Below, in pieces: positions 17,234 to 26,591 of a stretch of DNA of 64,000 nt. Positions within the stretch are counted from its first letter, which is position 1, and each line of letters begins with the position of its first letter. This stretch comes from an uncultured Clostridia bacterium (GTDB taxonomy: Bacteria > Bacillota > Clostridia > TANB77 > CAG-508): contig CAQZSK010000006.1 of the NCBI GenBank assembly GCA_948934525.1, forward strand, positions 1-64,000, read 5' to 3'. Made by a program: the position numbers and the translations under genes. Below the pieces are notes generated by a model. The model worked only from the letters and a program-made list of their open reading frames with translations. It did no database searches and was not told where the DNA came from.

Positions 17234-17503
17234 TTGGAAAAGAATAGTTCAATAGAAGAACGAGCAGTTAATTTAGCACACTATATTATAGATAGTAAAG
17301 ATACAGTTAGAGGAGCGGCGAGAAAATTTGGAGTAAGTAAAAGTACAGTACACAAAGATGTTAGTGAAAGACTACTTAAGATAAATCCAATATTAGCACA
17401 CGAGGTAAGAGAAATATTAGATGAAAATAAAGCAGAAAGACATATTAGGGGAGGAATGGCAACAAAACTAAAATATAGTCATAACGATAGAGAAGCAATA
17501 TAA
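17234..17503 (+). CDS. spoIIID: stage III sporulation transcriptional regulator SpoIIID
   Basis: This DNA-binding regulator acts in the mother cell on sigma-E-dependent genes. At 89 residues it has the usual length. A helix-turn-helix spans about 24-46 (TVRGAARKFGVSKSTVHKDV), followed by the basic C-terminal segment ERLLKINP and HIRGGMATKLKY. The start is TTG at 17234, with AAGGGGG 8 bases upstream; there is no ATG in frame near it. Confidence 0.97.
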   Translation: MEKNSSIEERAVNLAHYIIDSKDTVRGAARKFGVSKSTVHKDVSERLLKINPILAHEVREILDENKAERHIRGGMATKLKYSHNDREAI

Positions 17504-17507
17504 AGAA

Positions 17508-17540
17508 AAAACCTGCTACTTAAAAAGTAACAGGTTTTAT
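17508..17540. terminator. bidirectional terminator between spoIIID and the zinc ribbon gene
   Basis: AACCTGCTACTT and AAGTAACAGGTT form a near-perfect stem, A-rich on the left and followed by TTATT. It lies between convergent genes. Confidence 0.8.
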
Positions 17541-17548
17541 TATTTCAA

Positions 17549-17719
17549 TTAGTTATTTTCGTTATTGAAATTTCTTCTTTGAGCTTTTCTAGCTTTTCTG
17601 CATTCTGGGCATCTTTGAGGTTCATTTGTAAAACCTTTTTCAGCATAGAATTGTTGTTCACCTTCTGTGAAAACAAATTCAGCTCCACAATCTTTACATA
17701 CTAAAGTTTTATCTGCCAT
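17549..17719 (-). CDS. small zinc-ribbon domain protein
   Basis: A 56-residue protein with two Cys pairs, CKDCG near the N-terminus and CPECRKARK further on, separated by the FTEGEQQFYAEKGF segment of the probable zinc-ribbon family found next to many Firmicutes genes. The C-terminus is basic, which would suit RNA or DNA binding. GGAGG lies 7 bases before the ATG at 17719. Function is unknown; a single zinc-bound nucleic-acid-binding knuckle is likely. Confidence 0.85.
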   Translation of the reverse strand: MADKTLVCKDCGAEFVFTEGEQQFYAEKGFTNEPQRCPECRKARKAQRRNFNNENN

Positions 17720-18008
17720 TTGGAAGTTACCTCCTTCTTAATTTTTGACATTTAATATTTTTGACCCATTGAACCTTTTTAATATCATAATCAAGAAGGG
17801 AAATAGTCGATAAAATAATTAAATTCATTTAAGCTTTTTTCAAAGCCAAACTTATTGTAACATACTATTTTAGGAAACACAAGTAAAATTTGAAAAATTA
17901 ATCTATTTATTGAAATCTTAAGAAAAAATCAAGTGACAAGAGAAAAAACTTGCAAGTTATGATAAGTGTGATATACTTTAGAAAATACAAATGAAAGGAT
18001 CAGAAACT

Positions 18009-19482
18009 ATGAAATCAAACAAAAGGGATATGATGGTATGTCTCATTCTAATAGTATTTACCTGTCTTATTTTCCTTCCTTTTTTACAAGGACATTATAT
18101 AGCAGATACTTATGGGATTATAGAAAAGGGATTAGAAGGATATTCCATGGATAATTCTTTTTCTGATGGAAGAATGATAATGGGATTATTAAATTTGCTA
18201 GTTTTAAAATTAAATATTCCCATGATAGCGTATGTAATAGGTACTCTATTGGTAGCAATTATCATATCTTGCTTGGTAGTGGTTCTATTAAAAAATAGTA
18301 TAGCTAAATATAGAACGATAGAAAATAAATGGCTTGAGATATTAGTAATAGCTCTTTGCTATGTTACAATTTTTAACTTTATGTATTTAGAACAATTATA
18401 TTTTATAGAATGTATTGTTATGGCAATAAGTTTGTTATTTTATACAATAGGAGCGAATGTACTAGTAGATAGAAAGAAAGGATACCTTTGGAAAAGTGCT
18501 TTATGTACTATTATAGGTATGCTATGTTACCAAGGAACCATTGGATTTTTCCTTGCAGTAGTTCTATTATATTCCATTTTGAAAAACAAAGATACAGTAA
18601 TTTATATCATAAGAGATGTGTTGCTAAGTGGTATTTTAGTAGTCATAGCAGGTCTTGTGGATTTAGGATGTGTGAAGCTATTTACTACTTATTTTCATAC
18701 AGCACAAAGCAGATTAAGTACAAATATTTTCGAAAATATTTTGTACATTCTTGCTAATATTTCAAAAACATTAACGAATACTTTACGGTATGTTACCTAA
18801 AAATTGGTTACTTATCTTTTTATCAATAACAGTGGTATTAGCTATTATTACTATTGTAGAAAAGTATAAAAAGGAAAGTAGTAAACCACTTGTATTATGG
18901 TTTATACTAATTGCATTTGTAATAGCAAGCAGTTTTGCTAGTTCAGTACTTTCTAGAAGCTCTTTTTGGGCACCTAGAATGAGATTTAGTTTAGGGGCTT
19001 TAATAGGAATTTTATTCCTATTCTTGTATGTCACAACAGACCTTTTTCAAAAGAGAAATATACTTAGTATGCTAGCTATTGCAGTAGTTACTCTATATGC
19101 AAGTTGTAATTTATATCAATATATTACGATTATTGCACAAGGAAAACAAATGAATCAAGTGGAAAAAGAAGAATGTCAGAGAATAGAACAACATATTCAA
19201 GAGTATGAGCAACAAACAGGCATAGAGATAACTAAAATTGCTCGTGTATTTAGTTCATCACATAATAGGAATTTATATTTACCAGATAATCCAAATGCTA
19301 ATAGTACAGTATTTAATTCTACGAAATGTTGGTGGTCTGCAAAAGGAGTTATTTATTTTTACACAGATAGAAGGTTGGAGTACACAAATGCTACTCAAGA
19401 AGGAAAAGCGATATTGGAAGAATCAGGAGAAGAATGGCAATGTATAGATGACACATTATACATTTTTATTTATCAGAGTTAG
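18009..19482 (+). pseudogene. GtrII-like membrane glucosyltransferase-type protein, frameshifted
   Basis: Two overlapping reading frames form one protein. The first (18009-18800) carries about six membrane segments; the second (from 18790) continues with further membrane segments and a C-terminal soluble domain ending near 19482. Near 18785 the first frame runs into a stop while the next frame continues in register, so a single-base change is the simplest explanation. The combined length of about 490 residues and the N-terminal IADTYGIIEKGLEGYS segment resemble the glucosyltransferase (GtrII) membrane family, though this is not certain. The ATG at 18009 has AAAGGA upstream. It may be a true pseudogene or an assembly error. 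Confidence 0.65.
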
Positions 19483-19506
19483 AAAAGAACTAATAAGGAA
19501 ATTTAT

Positions 19507-19545
19507 AAAATCTTAAGAAAATAGCTGCTTTTTTCTTAAGATTTT
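19507..19545. terminator. 15-bp inverted repeat, probable bidirectional terminator
   Basis: AAAATCTTAAGAAAA and its perfect complement are separated by a 9-base spacer containing a T run. It follows the Gtr-like gene and precedes the ABC exporter. With few G/C pairs it is a weak terminator and could instead be an operator. Confidence 0.45.
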
Positions 19546-19589
19546 AATGTTAGAATAAGAAAAGTTAAAAACAGGAAGAGGAGGATGGA

Positions 19590-20498
19590 ATGGGAGAGTT
19601 AGTATTAAAATGCCAAGACTTACACAAAAAGTTTGGCAAAAAAGAAATTTTAAAAGGAGTATCCCTAGAGCTATATCAAGGAGATATCTTAGGCTTTATT
19701 GGACCAAATGGAGCAGGAAAAACAACCACTATTAAATTAATTTTAGGTTTGCAATCTATCACAAGTGGAGTAGTTAGCATTAATGGTTATGATATTGAAA
19801 AACAATTTACCAAAGCTATTGAAAAAGTAGGAGCGATTATTGAAAATCCAGATTTATATATGTACTTAACTGGATTTGAAAACTTAAAATTAGTAGCCAA
19901 TATGTATCCAGAAGTAGATAGAACAAGAATAATGGAGGTTGTGAAATTAGTTCGATTAGATAATCGAATTAATGATAAGGTATCTAAATATTCTTTAGGA
20001 ATGAGACAAAGATTAGGAGTAGCACAAGCGATTCTTCATAAGCCAAAGCTTTTGATTTTAGATGAACCAACTAATGGACTAGATCCAGAAGGTATTAAAG
20101 AAATGAGGGATTTACTTCGTGAATTAGCACAAAAAGAAAATATGGCAATTTTTATTTCTAGCCATAATTTAGCAGAAATTGAAACACTTTGTAATAAAGT
20201 GTGTATTATTCAAAATGGTAATGTCATTGAAACAACAGATATGCAAAAAGTAAAAGAAACTGCACAAATTCATTATCATTTTGTAGTGGATAATGCAGAA
20301 AAATTAAAGAATATATTAAATTATCCTACAGAAATTAAGCAGAAAACAGAAGCAATTGTAGATATTAAAAAAGAGCAAGTGCCAGAAGCGGTAAAAGAAT
20401 TAGTGAAAAATGAAGTGAAAATTTATGGTATTTATGAAGAGCAGATGTCATTAGAAGATGCCTTCTTAAAAAAGACAGGAGGTAATACAATTGATTAA
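19590..20498 (+). CDS. ABC transporter ATP-binding protein (BcrA/drug-export type)
   Basis: A 302-residue nucleotide-binding protein with Walker A GPNGAGKTT, signature YSLGMRQRLGVA, Walker B LLILDEPTNGLDPEG and the H-switch ISSHNLAE. The C-terminal 80 residues resemble the accessory domain of bacitracin- or lantibiotic-type export ATPases. It overlaps the permease gene by 8 bases, so the two are translationally coupled and form an exporter for a peptide, an antibiotic or other substrate. The substrate cannot be told from sequence. Confidence 0.93.
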   Translation: MGELVLKCQDLHKKFGKKEILKGVSLELYQGDILGFIGPNGAGKTTTIKLILGLQSITSGVVSINGYDIEKQFTKAIEKVGAIIENPDLYMYLTGFENLKLVANMYPEVDRTRIMEVVKLVRLDNRINDKVSKYSLGMRQRLGVAQAILHKPKLLILDEPTNGLDPEGIKEMRDLLRELAQKENMAIFISSHNLAEIETLCNKVCIIQNGNVIETTDMQKVKETAQIHYHFVVDNAEKLKNILNYPTEIKQKTEAIVDIKKEQVPEAVKELVKNEVKIYGIYEEQMSLEDAFLKKTGGNTID

Positions 20499-21960
20499 TT
20501 TAATTAGAAATGAGCTAACCAAAATTAGCAAAAAGAAAAGTATTTACATTACTTTATTAATTACACTAGCATTTATTATCTTAGCTAATTTTATCTATCA
20601 AATGTCAAATGATGGTTATTCTTATGATGTCAGCCAAGAAATTAAATTTTATGAAGAACAATTAAAAGGAATTGATTTAAAAACAACAGAGAATAAAGAG
20701 ATGTACTTAAGCTACGAAATAGAATTAAGAACAAACAAACTAATACAAAGATATGGAGATGGAGGAACCTGGCAAGCAAAAATTATTCATGAGCAAGGTC
20801 GTGAATTAATAGACAAAATGGTACGTTGTGAATATATGGGAGCAAGCCAAACAGAACAAGTTCAGGCAAAAGCAAAGTATGATGATTTTGTAGCAAAATT
20901 AGATGTAGGTGATTGGAAATATTTTACGAAAGAAAAGTTAAAAAATGTAGAAGCAAGCTTAGAAGAACAAACAAAATTAAAACAAACAGTAACTAGTCAA
21001 GAACAAATAAAAGAATTAGAATATCAAATTGCAGAATTAGAAGACACAAAACAAGTTATTAATTGGAGATTAGAAAAAGATATTTGTTATGGATATGATT
21101 ACTATAACCAATGCTTATCTATGTATCAAATGAGTAAGAGTGACATTAGAAGTTATGAAAATTCTAATCAGACACAACTAAGTGAAAAGGAACAATACGA
21201 AAATAAACAAAGTTATTATAAAAATTTAGAACGAGCAGCAATTTGCAAATATGATATTGAACATGATACAAAAATGGGAGACAGTTCAACAGCAAAATCT
21301 ATATTATTAAACATATTTTCAGAATGTGAAATATTTATTATCATTATGGCTGTCATGATTGCAGGAACTATCGTTAGTGAGGAATTTAACAAAGGAACTG
21401 TCAAACTTTTATTAATTAAGCCATATAAAAGAAGAACTATTTTAACTGCAAAATTTATTACCTGTATTATTATGCTTATGATAGTTATTTTATCAGTTAT
21501 GCTAATGCAATTTGTAGTAGGAGGAATGATACAAGGATTTGATAGCTTTGGAGAGCCAGCTGTTGTATATGACCATACAACTAACCAATTACAAGAAATG
21601 AGTATTGTCAAATATTTGGCTATGCAAACCTTAGGAAAATTACCAATTTATGTGTTACTTGTAACTTTGGCATTCTCATTAAGTACTATATTTACTAATT
21701 CAGCTTTGGCAATAGCAATTACATTGCTAGGTTCAATGGGATCTTCACTAGTAAATGCTTTTGCACAAGCTTTCAATCTTTGGTGGATTAAGTTCTTTGT
21801 AACGCCAAATTGGGATTTAACACAGTACTTCTTTGGAGGATTACCAGAGTTTCAAGGTTTAACCATAGGATTTTCCATTGCAATTATTATCATTTATATG
21901 GTTGTTATGTTGGTACCAACTTATATTACTTTCAAAAAGAAAAATATTAAGAATATTTAG
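20491..21960 (+). CDS. ABC-2 type transporter permease
   Basis: A 489-residue membrane protein. One membrane segment (about 18-38) is followed by a large extracytoplasmic, coiled-coil-prone Glu/Lys/Gln-rich domain (about 45-265), then about five membrane segments from 275 to 485. SEEFNKGTVKLLLIKPYKR after the second segment is the typical ABC-2 permease coupling region. It is the partner of the ATPase just upstream (8-base overlap). The start is an ATT- or TTG-adjacent region with AGGAGG; the first codon reads as TTG at 20491. Confidence 0.88.
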   Translation: MINLIRNELTKISKKKSIYITLLITLAFIILANFIYQMSNDGYSYDVSQEIKFYEEQLKGIDLKTTENKEMYLSYEIELRTNKLIQRYGDGGTWQAKIIHEQGRELIDKMVRCEYMGASQTEQVQAKAKYDDFVAKLDVGDWKYFTKEKLKNVEASLEEQTKLKQTVTSQEQIKELEYQIAELEDTKQVINWRLEKDICYGYDYYNQCLSMYQMSKSDIRSYENSNQTQLSEKEQYENKQSYYKNLERAAICKYDIEHDTKMGDSSTAKSILLNIFSECEIFIIIMAVMIAGTIVSEEFNKGTVKLLLIKPYKRRTILTAKFITCIIMLMIVILSVMLMQFVVGGMIQGFDSFGEPAVVYDHTTNQLQEMSIVKYLAMQTLGKLPIYVLLVTLAFSLSTIFTNSALAIAITLLGSMGSSLVNAFAQAFNLWWIKFFVTPNWDLTQYFFGGLPEFQGLTIGFSIAIIIIYMVVMLVPTYITFKKKNIKNI

Positions 21961-22043
21961 CTTAAAGAAGAAAGTCAACTTAGTACCTTTCAAAACTACG
22001 AAAATAGGTACAATTAAAGTCTTAAAAGAATAAAAGTATTAAT

Positions 22044-22083
22044 ATAAAAGCAAGGGTGAAACAACTCTTGCTTTTATAGTTTT
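22044..22083 (+). terminator. terminator of the ABC exporter operon
   Basis: ATAAAAGCAAG pairs with CTTGCTTTTAT around a 12-base loop, followed by AGTTTTAC. Confidence 0.65.
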
Positions 22084-22115
22084 ACTTGTGATAAGATAAA
22101 AAAGGAGGTAAAAAA

Positions 22116-22679
22116 ATGGATTTAAAAGAACAAATTGAAGGCTTTGAACCATATAATGAGCAAGAAAGAGCAGATAAAGAGATAATGCTTAGTTTAATAG
22201 ATACTTATAAAGATGTATTGACAAGGGAAAATAAAGTATGCCATTTTACAGCTTCTAATTGGATAGTCAATAAAGAAAGAACAAAAGTATTAATGGCATA
22301 TCACAATATTTATCAAAATTGGGCTTGGACGGGAGGACATTGTGATGGGGATAGTGATTTATTAAGAGTAGCTTTAAAAGAAGCCCAAGAAGAAACTGGA
22401 ATAGAAAATGTTAAAGTATTAAGTAATGGAATTTATTCCTTAGAAATAGCTTCAGTAGATAGTCATATCAAAAGGGGAAAATATGTACCAACGCATTTAC
22501 ATTTAAATTGCACCTTTCTATTAGAAGCAGATGAAAATGACATAGTAAAGATAAAACCTGATGAAAATAGTGGAGTTAAGTGGATAGATATAGGACAAGC
22601 AGTAGAAATTACAAATGAAAAACAAATGAAACCGATTTATCAGAAATTAAATGAGAAGTTATTAAAAAGGTTATTCTAG
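22116..22679 (+). CDS. Nudix hydrolase
   Basis: A 187-residue pyrophosphohydrolase of the Nudix fold. The Nudix box is at residues 74-96: a GHCDGDSDLLRV helix start followed by KEAQEETGI, which supplies the metal-binding Glu residues. The usual early Glu of the box is replaced by Ser/Asp and REXXEE is KEAQEE, modest departures. The N-terminal DKEIMLSLIDTY and FTASNWIVN segments are typical of a Firmicutes subgroup acting on an unknown nucleotide-type substrate. AAAGGAGG precedes the ATG. It is monocistronic between terminators. Confidence 0.88.
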   Translation: MDLKEQIEGFEPYNEQERADKEIMLSLIDTYKDVLTRENKVCHFTASNWIVNKERTKVLMAYHNIYQNWAWTGGHCDGDSDLLRVALKEAQEETGIENVKVLSNGIYSLEIASVDSHIKRGKYVPTHLHLNCTFLLEADENDIVKIKPDENSGVKWIDIGQAVEITNEKQMKPIYQKLNEKLLKRLF

Positions 22680-22700
22680 TACAATAGAATAACTTTTTTT
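22664..22700 (+). terminator. terminator overlapping the Nudix stop codon
   Basis: AAAAAGGTTATTCTA and TAGAATAAC with a T7 run form a hairpin whose loop contains part of the stop region. Confidence 0.75.
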
Positions 22701-22704
22701 GACA

Positions 22705-22731
22705 CCTTTTTACATGAAACGACATAGAATA
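22705..22731 (+). promoter_or_regulatory. sigma-K-like promoter of yabG
   Basis: CATAGAATA matches the sigma-K -10 pattern CATANNNTA, with an AC-containing ACACC about 16 bases upstream. In Bacillus yabG is a late mother-cell gene under sigma-K, which fits. Confidence 0.55.
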
Positions 22732-22769
22732 TCATAACAAAGAATGCTATAGAAAAAGGATGTTATGAT

Positions 22770-23600
22770 ATGAATAAGATAAAAAAAGGAGATATTGTAG
22801 GAAGAATTTCCTATGGAAAAGATATTGCATTTGTAGTAGAACGAATTATCAAAACACATAATAGTAAGTTTGCCATACTAAAAGGACTAACTATGAGAGT
22901 ACAAGCAGATAGTGACTTAGATGACTTAGAACTCATGGAACCAAATCAGATAGCTAGTCATATTAAAGTATTAGAAGAAAAGGTAAAAAGAAGGGTACAA
23001 GGCTATGTACAAGAGAGAAAAAATAAATCACATCATCTTTTTCGAGAAAAGGCGATTATCTATACAGGCAAAATTTTACACATAGATGGAGATAAAAAAT
23101 ATAGTGAAAAGTCAAATCGATATTATAAAAAAATTGGCTTAAATGCTATTGTCAAAAATATTCCAGAAAGAAAACAGCCTTTTTACATTGCAAATTTACT
23201 TCAAAGATATAAACCAGACATATTAGTGGTAACAGGCCATGATGGAATGATAAGAAAAGGAAGTAATTTTAATGACTTATATAATTATCGTAATTCCAGA
23301 TATTTCATTAAGACAGTAGAAGAAGCTAGAAAAGTAGTGCTCAAAAAAGATTTAGTTATTTTTGCAGGAGCTTGCCAAAGTTATTATGAGGGATTAATGT
23401 TAGCAGGAGCAAATTTTGCTTCTTCTCCAGCTAGAATTTTAATTGACTTTATTGATCCATTAATTGTTGCAGAGAAAATAGCTATAACAAGTGAAGAAAA
23501 GTTTGTTACAATTAAAGATATTCAAGAAGAATTGCGAAACGGTCAAAGAGGGATTAGTGGAACAGGAGGGCAGGGAAAAAAGCGTACCCTATGGATTTAA
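22770..23600 (+). CDS. yabG: sporulation-specific peptidase YabG
   Basis: This cysteine-type protease processes spore coat and cortex proteins late in sporulation. At 276 residues it is of normal length. The N-terminal GDIVGRISYGKDIAFVVERI segment, the central VTGHDGMIRKGSNFNDLYNY and FAGACQSYYEG motifs are characteristic; the latter holds the conserved Cys and the former the conserved His. AAAGGATG precedes the ATG. It is preceded by a sigma-K-like promoter and followed by veg. Confidence 0.96.
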   Translation: MNKIKKGDIVGRISYGKDIAFVVERIIKTHNSKFAILKGLTMRVQADSDLDDLELMEPNQIASHIKVLEEKVKRRVQGYVQERKNKSHHLFREKAIIYTGKILHIDGDKKYSEKSNRYYKKIGLNAIVKNIPERKQPFYIANLLQRYKPDILVVTGHDGMIRKGSNFNDLYNYRNSRYFIKTVEEARKVVLKKDLVIFAGACQSYYEGLMLAGANFASSPARILIDFIDPLIVAEKIAITSEEKFVTIKDIQEELRNGQRGISGTGGQGKKRTLWI

Positions 23601-23695
23601 AACCTTATGTTATAAAATTGTAATACAATTGTAATATAAATGTAATATATCGAAAATAAATGGACGAAACCATTGAAAACAATGGAGTAGCAAAA

Positions 23696-23702
23696 TTCGA
23701 CA
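23696..23702 (-). promoter_or_regulatory. Spo0A-box-like site upstream of veg
   Basis: TTCGACA (TGTCGAA on the minus strand) lies 14 bases upstream of the -35 element of the veg promoter, a position suited to an activator or repressor. Confidence 0.4.
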
Positions 23703-23716
23703 CAAACAAACGGCTT

Positions 23717-23745
23717 TTGACAAGTATTATGCCTGATGATATAAT
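23717..23745 (+). promoter_or_regulatory. strong sigma-A promoter of veg
   Basis: Perfect TTGACA and TATAAT hexamers are separated by 17 bases, 29 bases before the veg ATG. The veg promoter is known as one of the strongest in Bacillus. Confidence 0.85.
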
Positions 23746-23774
23746 TTGCCTATCTTAAAGAGGTAGGTGATGAC

Positions 23775-24071
23775 ATGATTTGCCCAAATGATATTACTAA
23801 CTTAAAGACAGATATTAATGAAAAGGTAGGACAAAAGATAATTGTCAAAGGTTCTCTTGGAAGATGTAAAACCTTTGAAAAAGAAGCTACAATAGAAAAA
23901 ACATATCCTAATATTTTTGTTATTAAGTATGAAGAAGAAAATAGAAATGTTACCTACAGTTATACAGACATTTTAACTCGAACAGTAGAAGTAGACGTTT
24001 TTGATGGGAGTGGATATAGTCCACTAATTCCACCAATAACTGAAGTCAAGAAACCAAAGAAAATTTTATAG
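23775..24071 (+). CDS. veg: Veg family protein
   Basis: A small 98-residue protein of the Veg family, which in Bacillus affects biofilm formation and spore outgrowth and is very highly expressed. Family features are DINEKVGQKIIVKGSLGR and the KTFEKEATIEKTYPNIFVI segment, an SH3-like beta-rich core, and the TYSYTDILTRTVEV motif. It has AGGTAGGTGATG upstream, a strong promoter and a strong terminator, as expected for an abundant product. It is next to yabG, as in Bacillus. Confidence 0.95.
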   Translation: MICPNDITNLKTDINEKVGQKIIVKGSLGRCKTFEKEATIEKTYPNIFVIKYEEENRNVTYSYTDILTRTVEVDVFDGSGYSPLIPPITEVKKPKKIL

Positions 24072-24204
24072 ATGCAAAAGAAATCTTAAGTAACTAATGA
24101 CAAACGTTACAAAAGAAAAAAGATATACAAAACAACAAAAGCAGGTTTTACAAAAGAAAGTTAAAGTAAGAAACAGAAGAAAATAGTTTTATAGTATATA
24201 AGAT

Positions 24205-24246
24205 GAGAACTAACAAATTTTTAAAGTTTGTTAGTTCTTTTTTTGA
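24205..24246 (+). terminator. terminator downstream of veg
   Basis: GAACTAACAAA and TTTGTTAGTTC form a perfect 11-bp stem followed by seven T residues. An ATG at 24203 at its edge cannot be the start of the next gene. Confidence 0.9.
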
Positions 24247-24298
24247 TATCTTGTCAATATATATAAGTAAAACACTATCCAAAGGAGGGAAAGAAAAG

Positions 24299-25837
24299 AT
24301 GGCAATAGAAACTGCAAAAGACAGCTTAGTATTAAATCAAATTATTGACCAGAAAACAGATACTATTTTAATAGAGGAGGATTGTATTGTTCCAGATATA
24401 AAACCAGATATTTTAAATGTAATAAGTACAAGTGGAATCATTTGTATTTATAAAAAAGAGATATTAGATGGAAAGATTCGATTAGATGGCTGTATTAATA
24501 CTTATATTATGTACTTAGCTGATACACAAGACGAAAATGCAGTAAGAGGTCTAAACACTAATTTAGATTTTACACAAATGATAGATATAGAAAAGGCAAC
24601 TAGTAGTATGTCTTTAGATACAAATTTAGTATTAAAGAGTTTAGATTGCAAAGTATTAAATGGCAGAAAAATTCATATGAAAGCAATAATCGAAGTAGAG
24701 GCAAAGGTTTCTTCTAATGAAACTATAGAATATGTAAAGGAAGTACAAAACTTAAAAGATATACAACTATTAAATCAAGATTTTCAAATTAATTCATTAA
24801 TAGGGACAGGAACTACTAAAGTCTATGCCAAAGATACTTTTACGATTGACCAAATTGATAATTTAGTAGAAGTTATGAAAACAGATTTAAAAATTGTTAA
24901 CAAAGATACTAAAATTAGTTATAACAAGGTGTTAATTAAAGCTGATTTAGAAACGAAAATTTTATATTTAACAGAAGATAATAGAATTAATGTAGTAGAA
25001 GGCAAAGTTCCAATTATGGGATTTATCGATTTACCCAATATTAGTGAAGAACATACATGTGATGTAAAATATGAGATTAAAAATTTAATTATTAAACCCA
25101 ATAATGTAGAAGAGCATTCTGTTTATATTGAGGTAGAAATCGAAGTATATTGTGAAGCGTATGAAAATAAAGAACTTAAAATTATACAAGATTTATATAG
25201 CCCAACGACATCTTTGAATTTTTCACAAAAGAGAATTAGAGTAATAGGGCAAAAAGAAAGTAAACAACAAGTATGTAGTATACGTGAAAAAGAGATGCTT
25301 CCTGAGATAGGACCACGCAAAATTTATGATGTAGAAGTGTATCCAATTATTAATAAGCAAAATACATTAAATGGACGTATTTTGTATGAAGGAGAAGTAG
25401 AACTAAACTTTATTTATAGTGCAGCTCAAAGCAATGGTATAGAAACAAAGCAAATGAGTATTCCATTTAATTTTTCAATGGATTTTGATGGAATGAAACC
25501 AGAGATGAGTGTAGACACCATTGTAGAAATTAGCTTACAAGACTTTGTAGTAATGCCAGATGAAAGTATTGATATTAAAGTTGACTTAACTTTTACAGCA
25601 ATTAGTAGTAGAAATAGTAGTATTTCTATTATTGAGGAAATACAAGATGCTGAAGAAAGTAGAAATAAATGTCAATATAGTATGGTAATTTATTTTACAA
25701 AGCCAGGAGATAGTTTATGGAAAATTGCTAAAAGATTTGGCAGTACAGTAGAGGACATTGCGAGAGTAAATGGAATAGAAGATGTGAATAGCATCCCAAT
25801 AGGAAAACAATTATTTATTCCTAGATATCATGGATGA
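24299..25837 (+). CDS. SPOCS-domain (DUF3794) and LysM protein
   Basis: A 512-residue protein of the spore/sporulation SPOCS family, of which clostridial members with LysM occur as spore coat or cortex-associated proteins. Several SPOCS (DUF3794) repeats fill residues 1 to about 445, including EEDCIVPDIKPDILNVIS near the N-terminus. A single LysM domain is at about 463-510 (KPGDSLWKIAKRFGST and GIEDVNSIPIGKQLFIP), for peptidoglycan or cortex binding. The ATG at 24299 has AAAGGAGGG 9 bases upstream; the longer frame start at 24203 lies inside a terminator. It overlaps yunB by 8 bases. Confidence 0.9.
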   Translation: MAIETAKDSLVLNQIIDQKTDTILIEEDCIVPDIKPDILNVISTSGIICIYKKEILDGKIRLDGCINTYIMYLADTQDENAVRGLNTNLDFTQMIDIEKATSSMSLDTNLVLKSLDCKVLNGRKIHMKAIIEVEAKVSSNETIEYVKEVQNLKDIQLLNQDFQINSLIGTGTTKVYAKDTFTIDQIDNLVEVMKTDLKIVNKDTKISYNKVLIKADLETKILYLTEDNRINVVEGKVPIMGFIDLPNISEEHTCDVKYEIKNLIIKPNNVEEHSVYIEVEIEVYCEAYENKELKIIQDLYSPTTSLNFSQKRIRVIGQKESKQQVCSIREKEMLPEIGPRKIYDVEVYPIINKQNTLNGRILYEGEVELNFIYSAAQSNGIETKQMSIPFNFSMDFDGMKPEMSVDTIVEISLQDFVVMPDESIDIKVDLTFTAISSRNSSISIIEEIQDAEESRNKCQYSMVIYFTKPGDSLWKIAKRFGSTVEDIARVNGIEDVNSIPIGKQLFIPRYHG

Positions 25838-26546
25838 AAAAATTTTTAGTAGAAATAAGGTAAGAATACCTCAGTTTTTTCCAAAGCAAAATTCTCCAAA
25901 AGGGAAAGCAAAAAGAAGATTTGCACAAATTGTATGTATCATTTTAATAGGTTTCACTTTTGCCTATTTTATATTGCAATCTATTAAGCCAATTATGGAA
26001 CAACAATGCAAGAATATGGCGAAATCTATTGCTACCAAGATATCAAATAATGAAGCAACAGAAGTGATGAAAAAATATAAATATGAGGATTTGCTAATTA
26101 TTACAAAAGATGAAAAAGGTAATATTAAAATGGTAGGAACCAATGTGATTACAGTTAATGAAATTATTTCTGATATTCCTGTTCATATGCAAGAGGCTTT
26201 AGAGAAAAGTGAGAATAACAATTTTAGTATTCGATTAGGTAGTTTTTTAGGAAGTGACTTATTTGCAGGAAGAGGGCCAAACGTTAATATAAAAATGGAG
26301 ATTGCAGGTAGTTTAGATACAGAATTAAAATCAGAATTTGTGGCAGCAGGAATTAATCAAACATTGCATAAAATCTATTTAGAAATTAAATGTAATGTAG
26401 TTATTTTGACTCCTTTTGAAACAATGGAAGAACAAATAGTTAATCAAGTATTGTTGGCAGAAGGATTAATTGTAGGAGAGGTACCAAATAGCTATTATAA
26501 TTTAGAAGGATTATCTACTAATAATGCAATTGATATTATAGAATAG
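25830..26546 (+). CDS. yunB: sporulation protein YunB
   Basis: A 238-residue membrane-anchored sporulation protein, required in Bacillus for normal spore formation. One membrane segment lies at about 28-50 after a basic N-terminus (KGKAKRRFAQ). The YunB domain follows, with MVGTNVITVNEI, FSIRLGSFLGSDLFAGRGP and EGLIVGEVPNSYYNL. It overlaps the SPOCS-LysM gene by 8 bases and is translationally coupled to it, so the two are probably expressed together in the mother cell. Confidence 0.95.
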   Translation: MDEKIFSRNKVRIPQFFPKQNSPKGKAKRRFAQIVCIILIGFTFAYFILQSIKPIMEQQCKNMAKSIATKISNNEATEVMKKYKYEDLLIITKDEKGNIKMVGTNVITVNEIISDIPVHMQEALEKSENNNFSIRLGSFLGSDLFAGRGPNVNIKMEIAGSLDTELKSEFVAAGINQTLHKIYLEIKCNVVILTPFETMEEQIVNQVLLAEGLIVGEVPNSYYNLEGLSTNNAIDIIE

Positions 26547-26591
26547 ATGTGATATAATATAAGAGTTATAAAACTTCAGGAGGTTTTAGTA

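Noticed and set aside
24097..24186. 29-codon basic peptide frame after veg
   Set aside because: No Shine-Dalgarno sequence and low-complexity Lys/Arg/Gln content in AT-rich DNA; chance is enough to explain it.
24203..24298. N-terminal extension of the SPOCS-LysM protein
   Set aside because: The ATG lies at a terminator hairpin and a strong ribosome site precedes the ATG at 24299.
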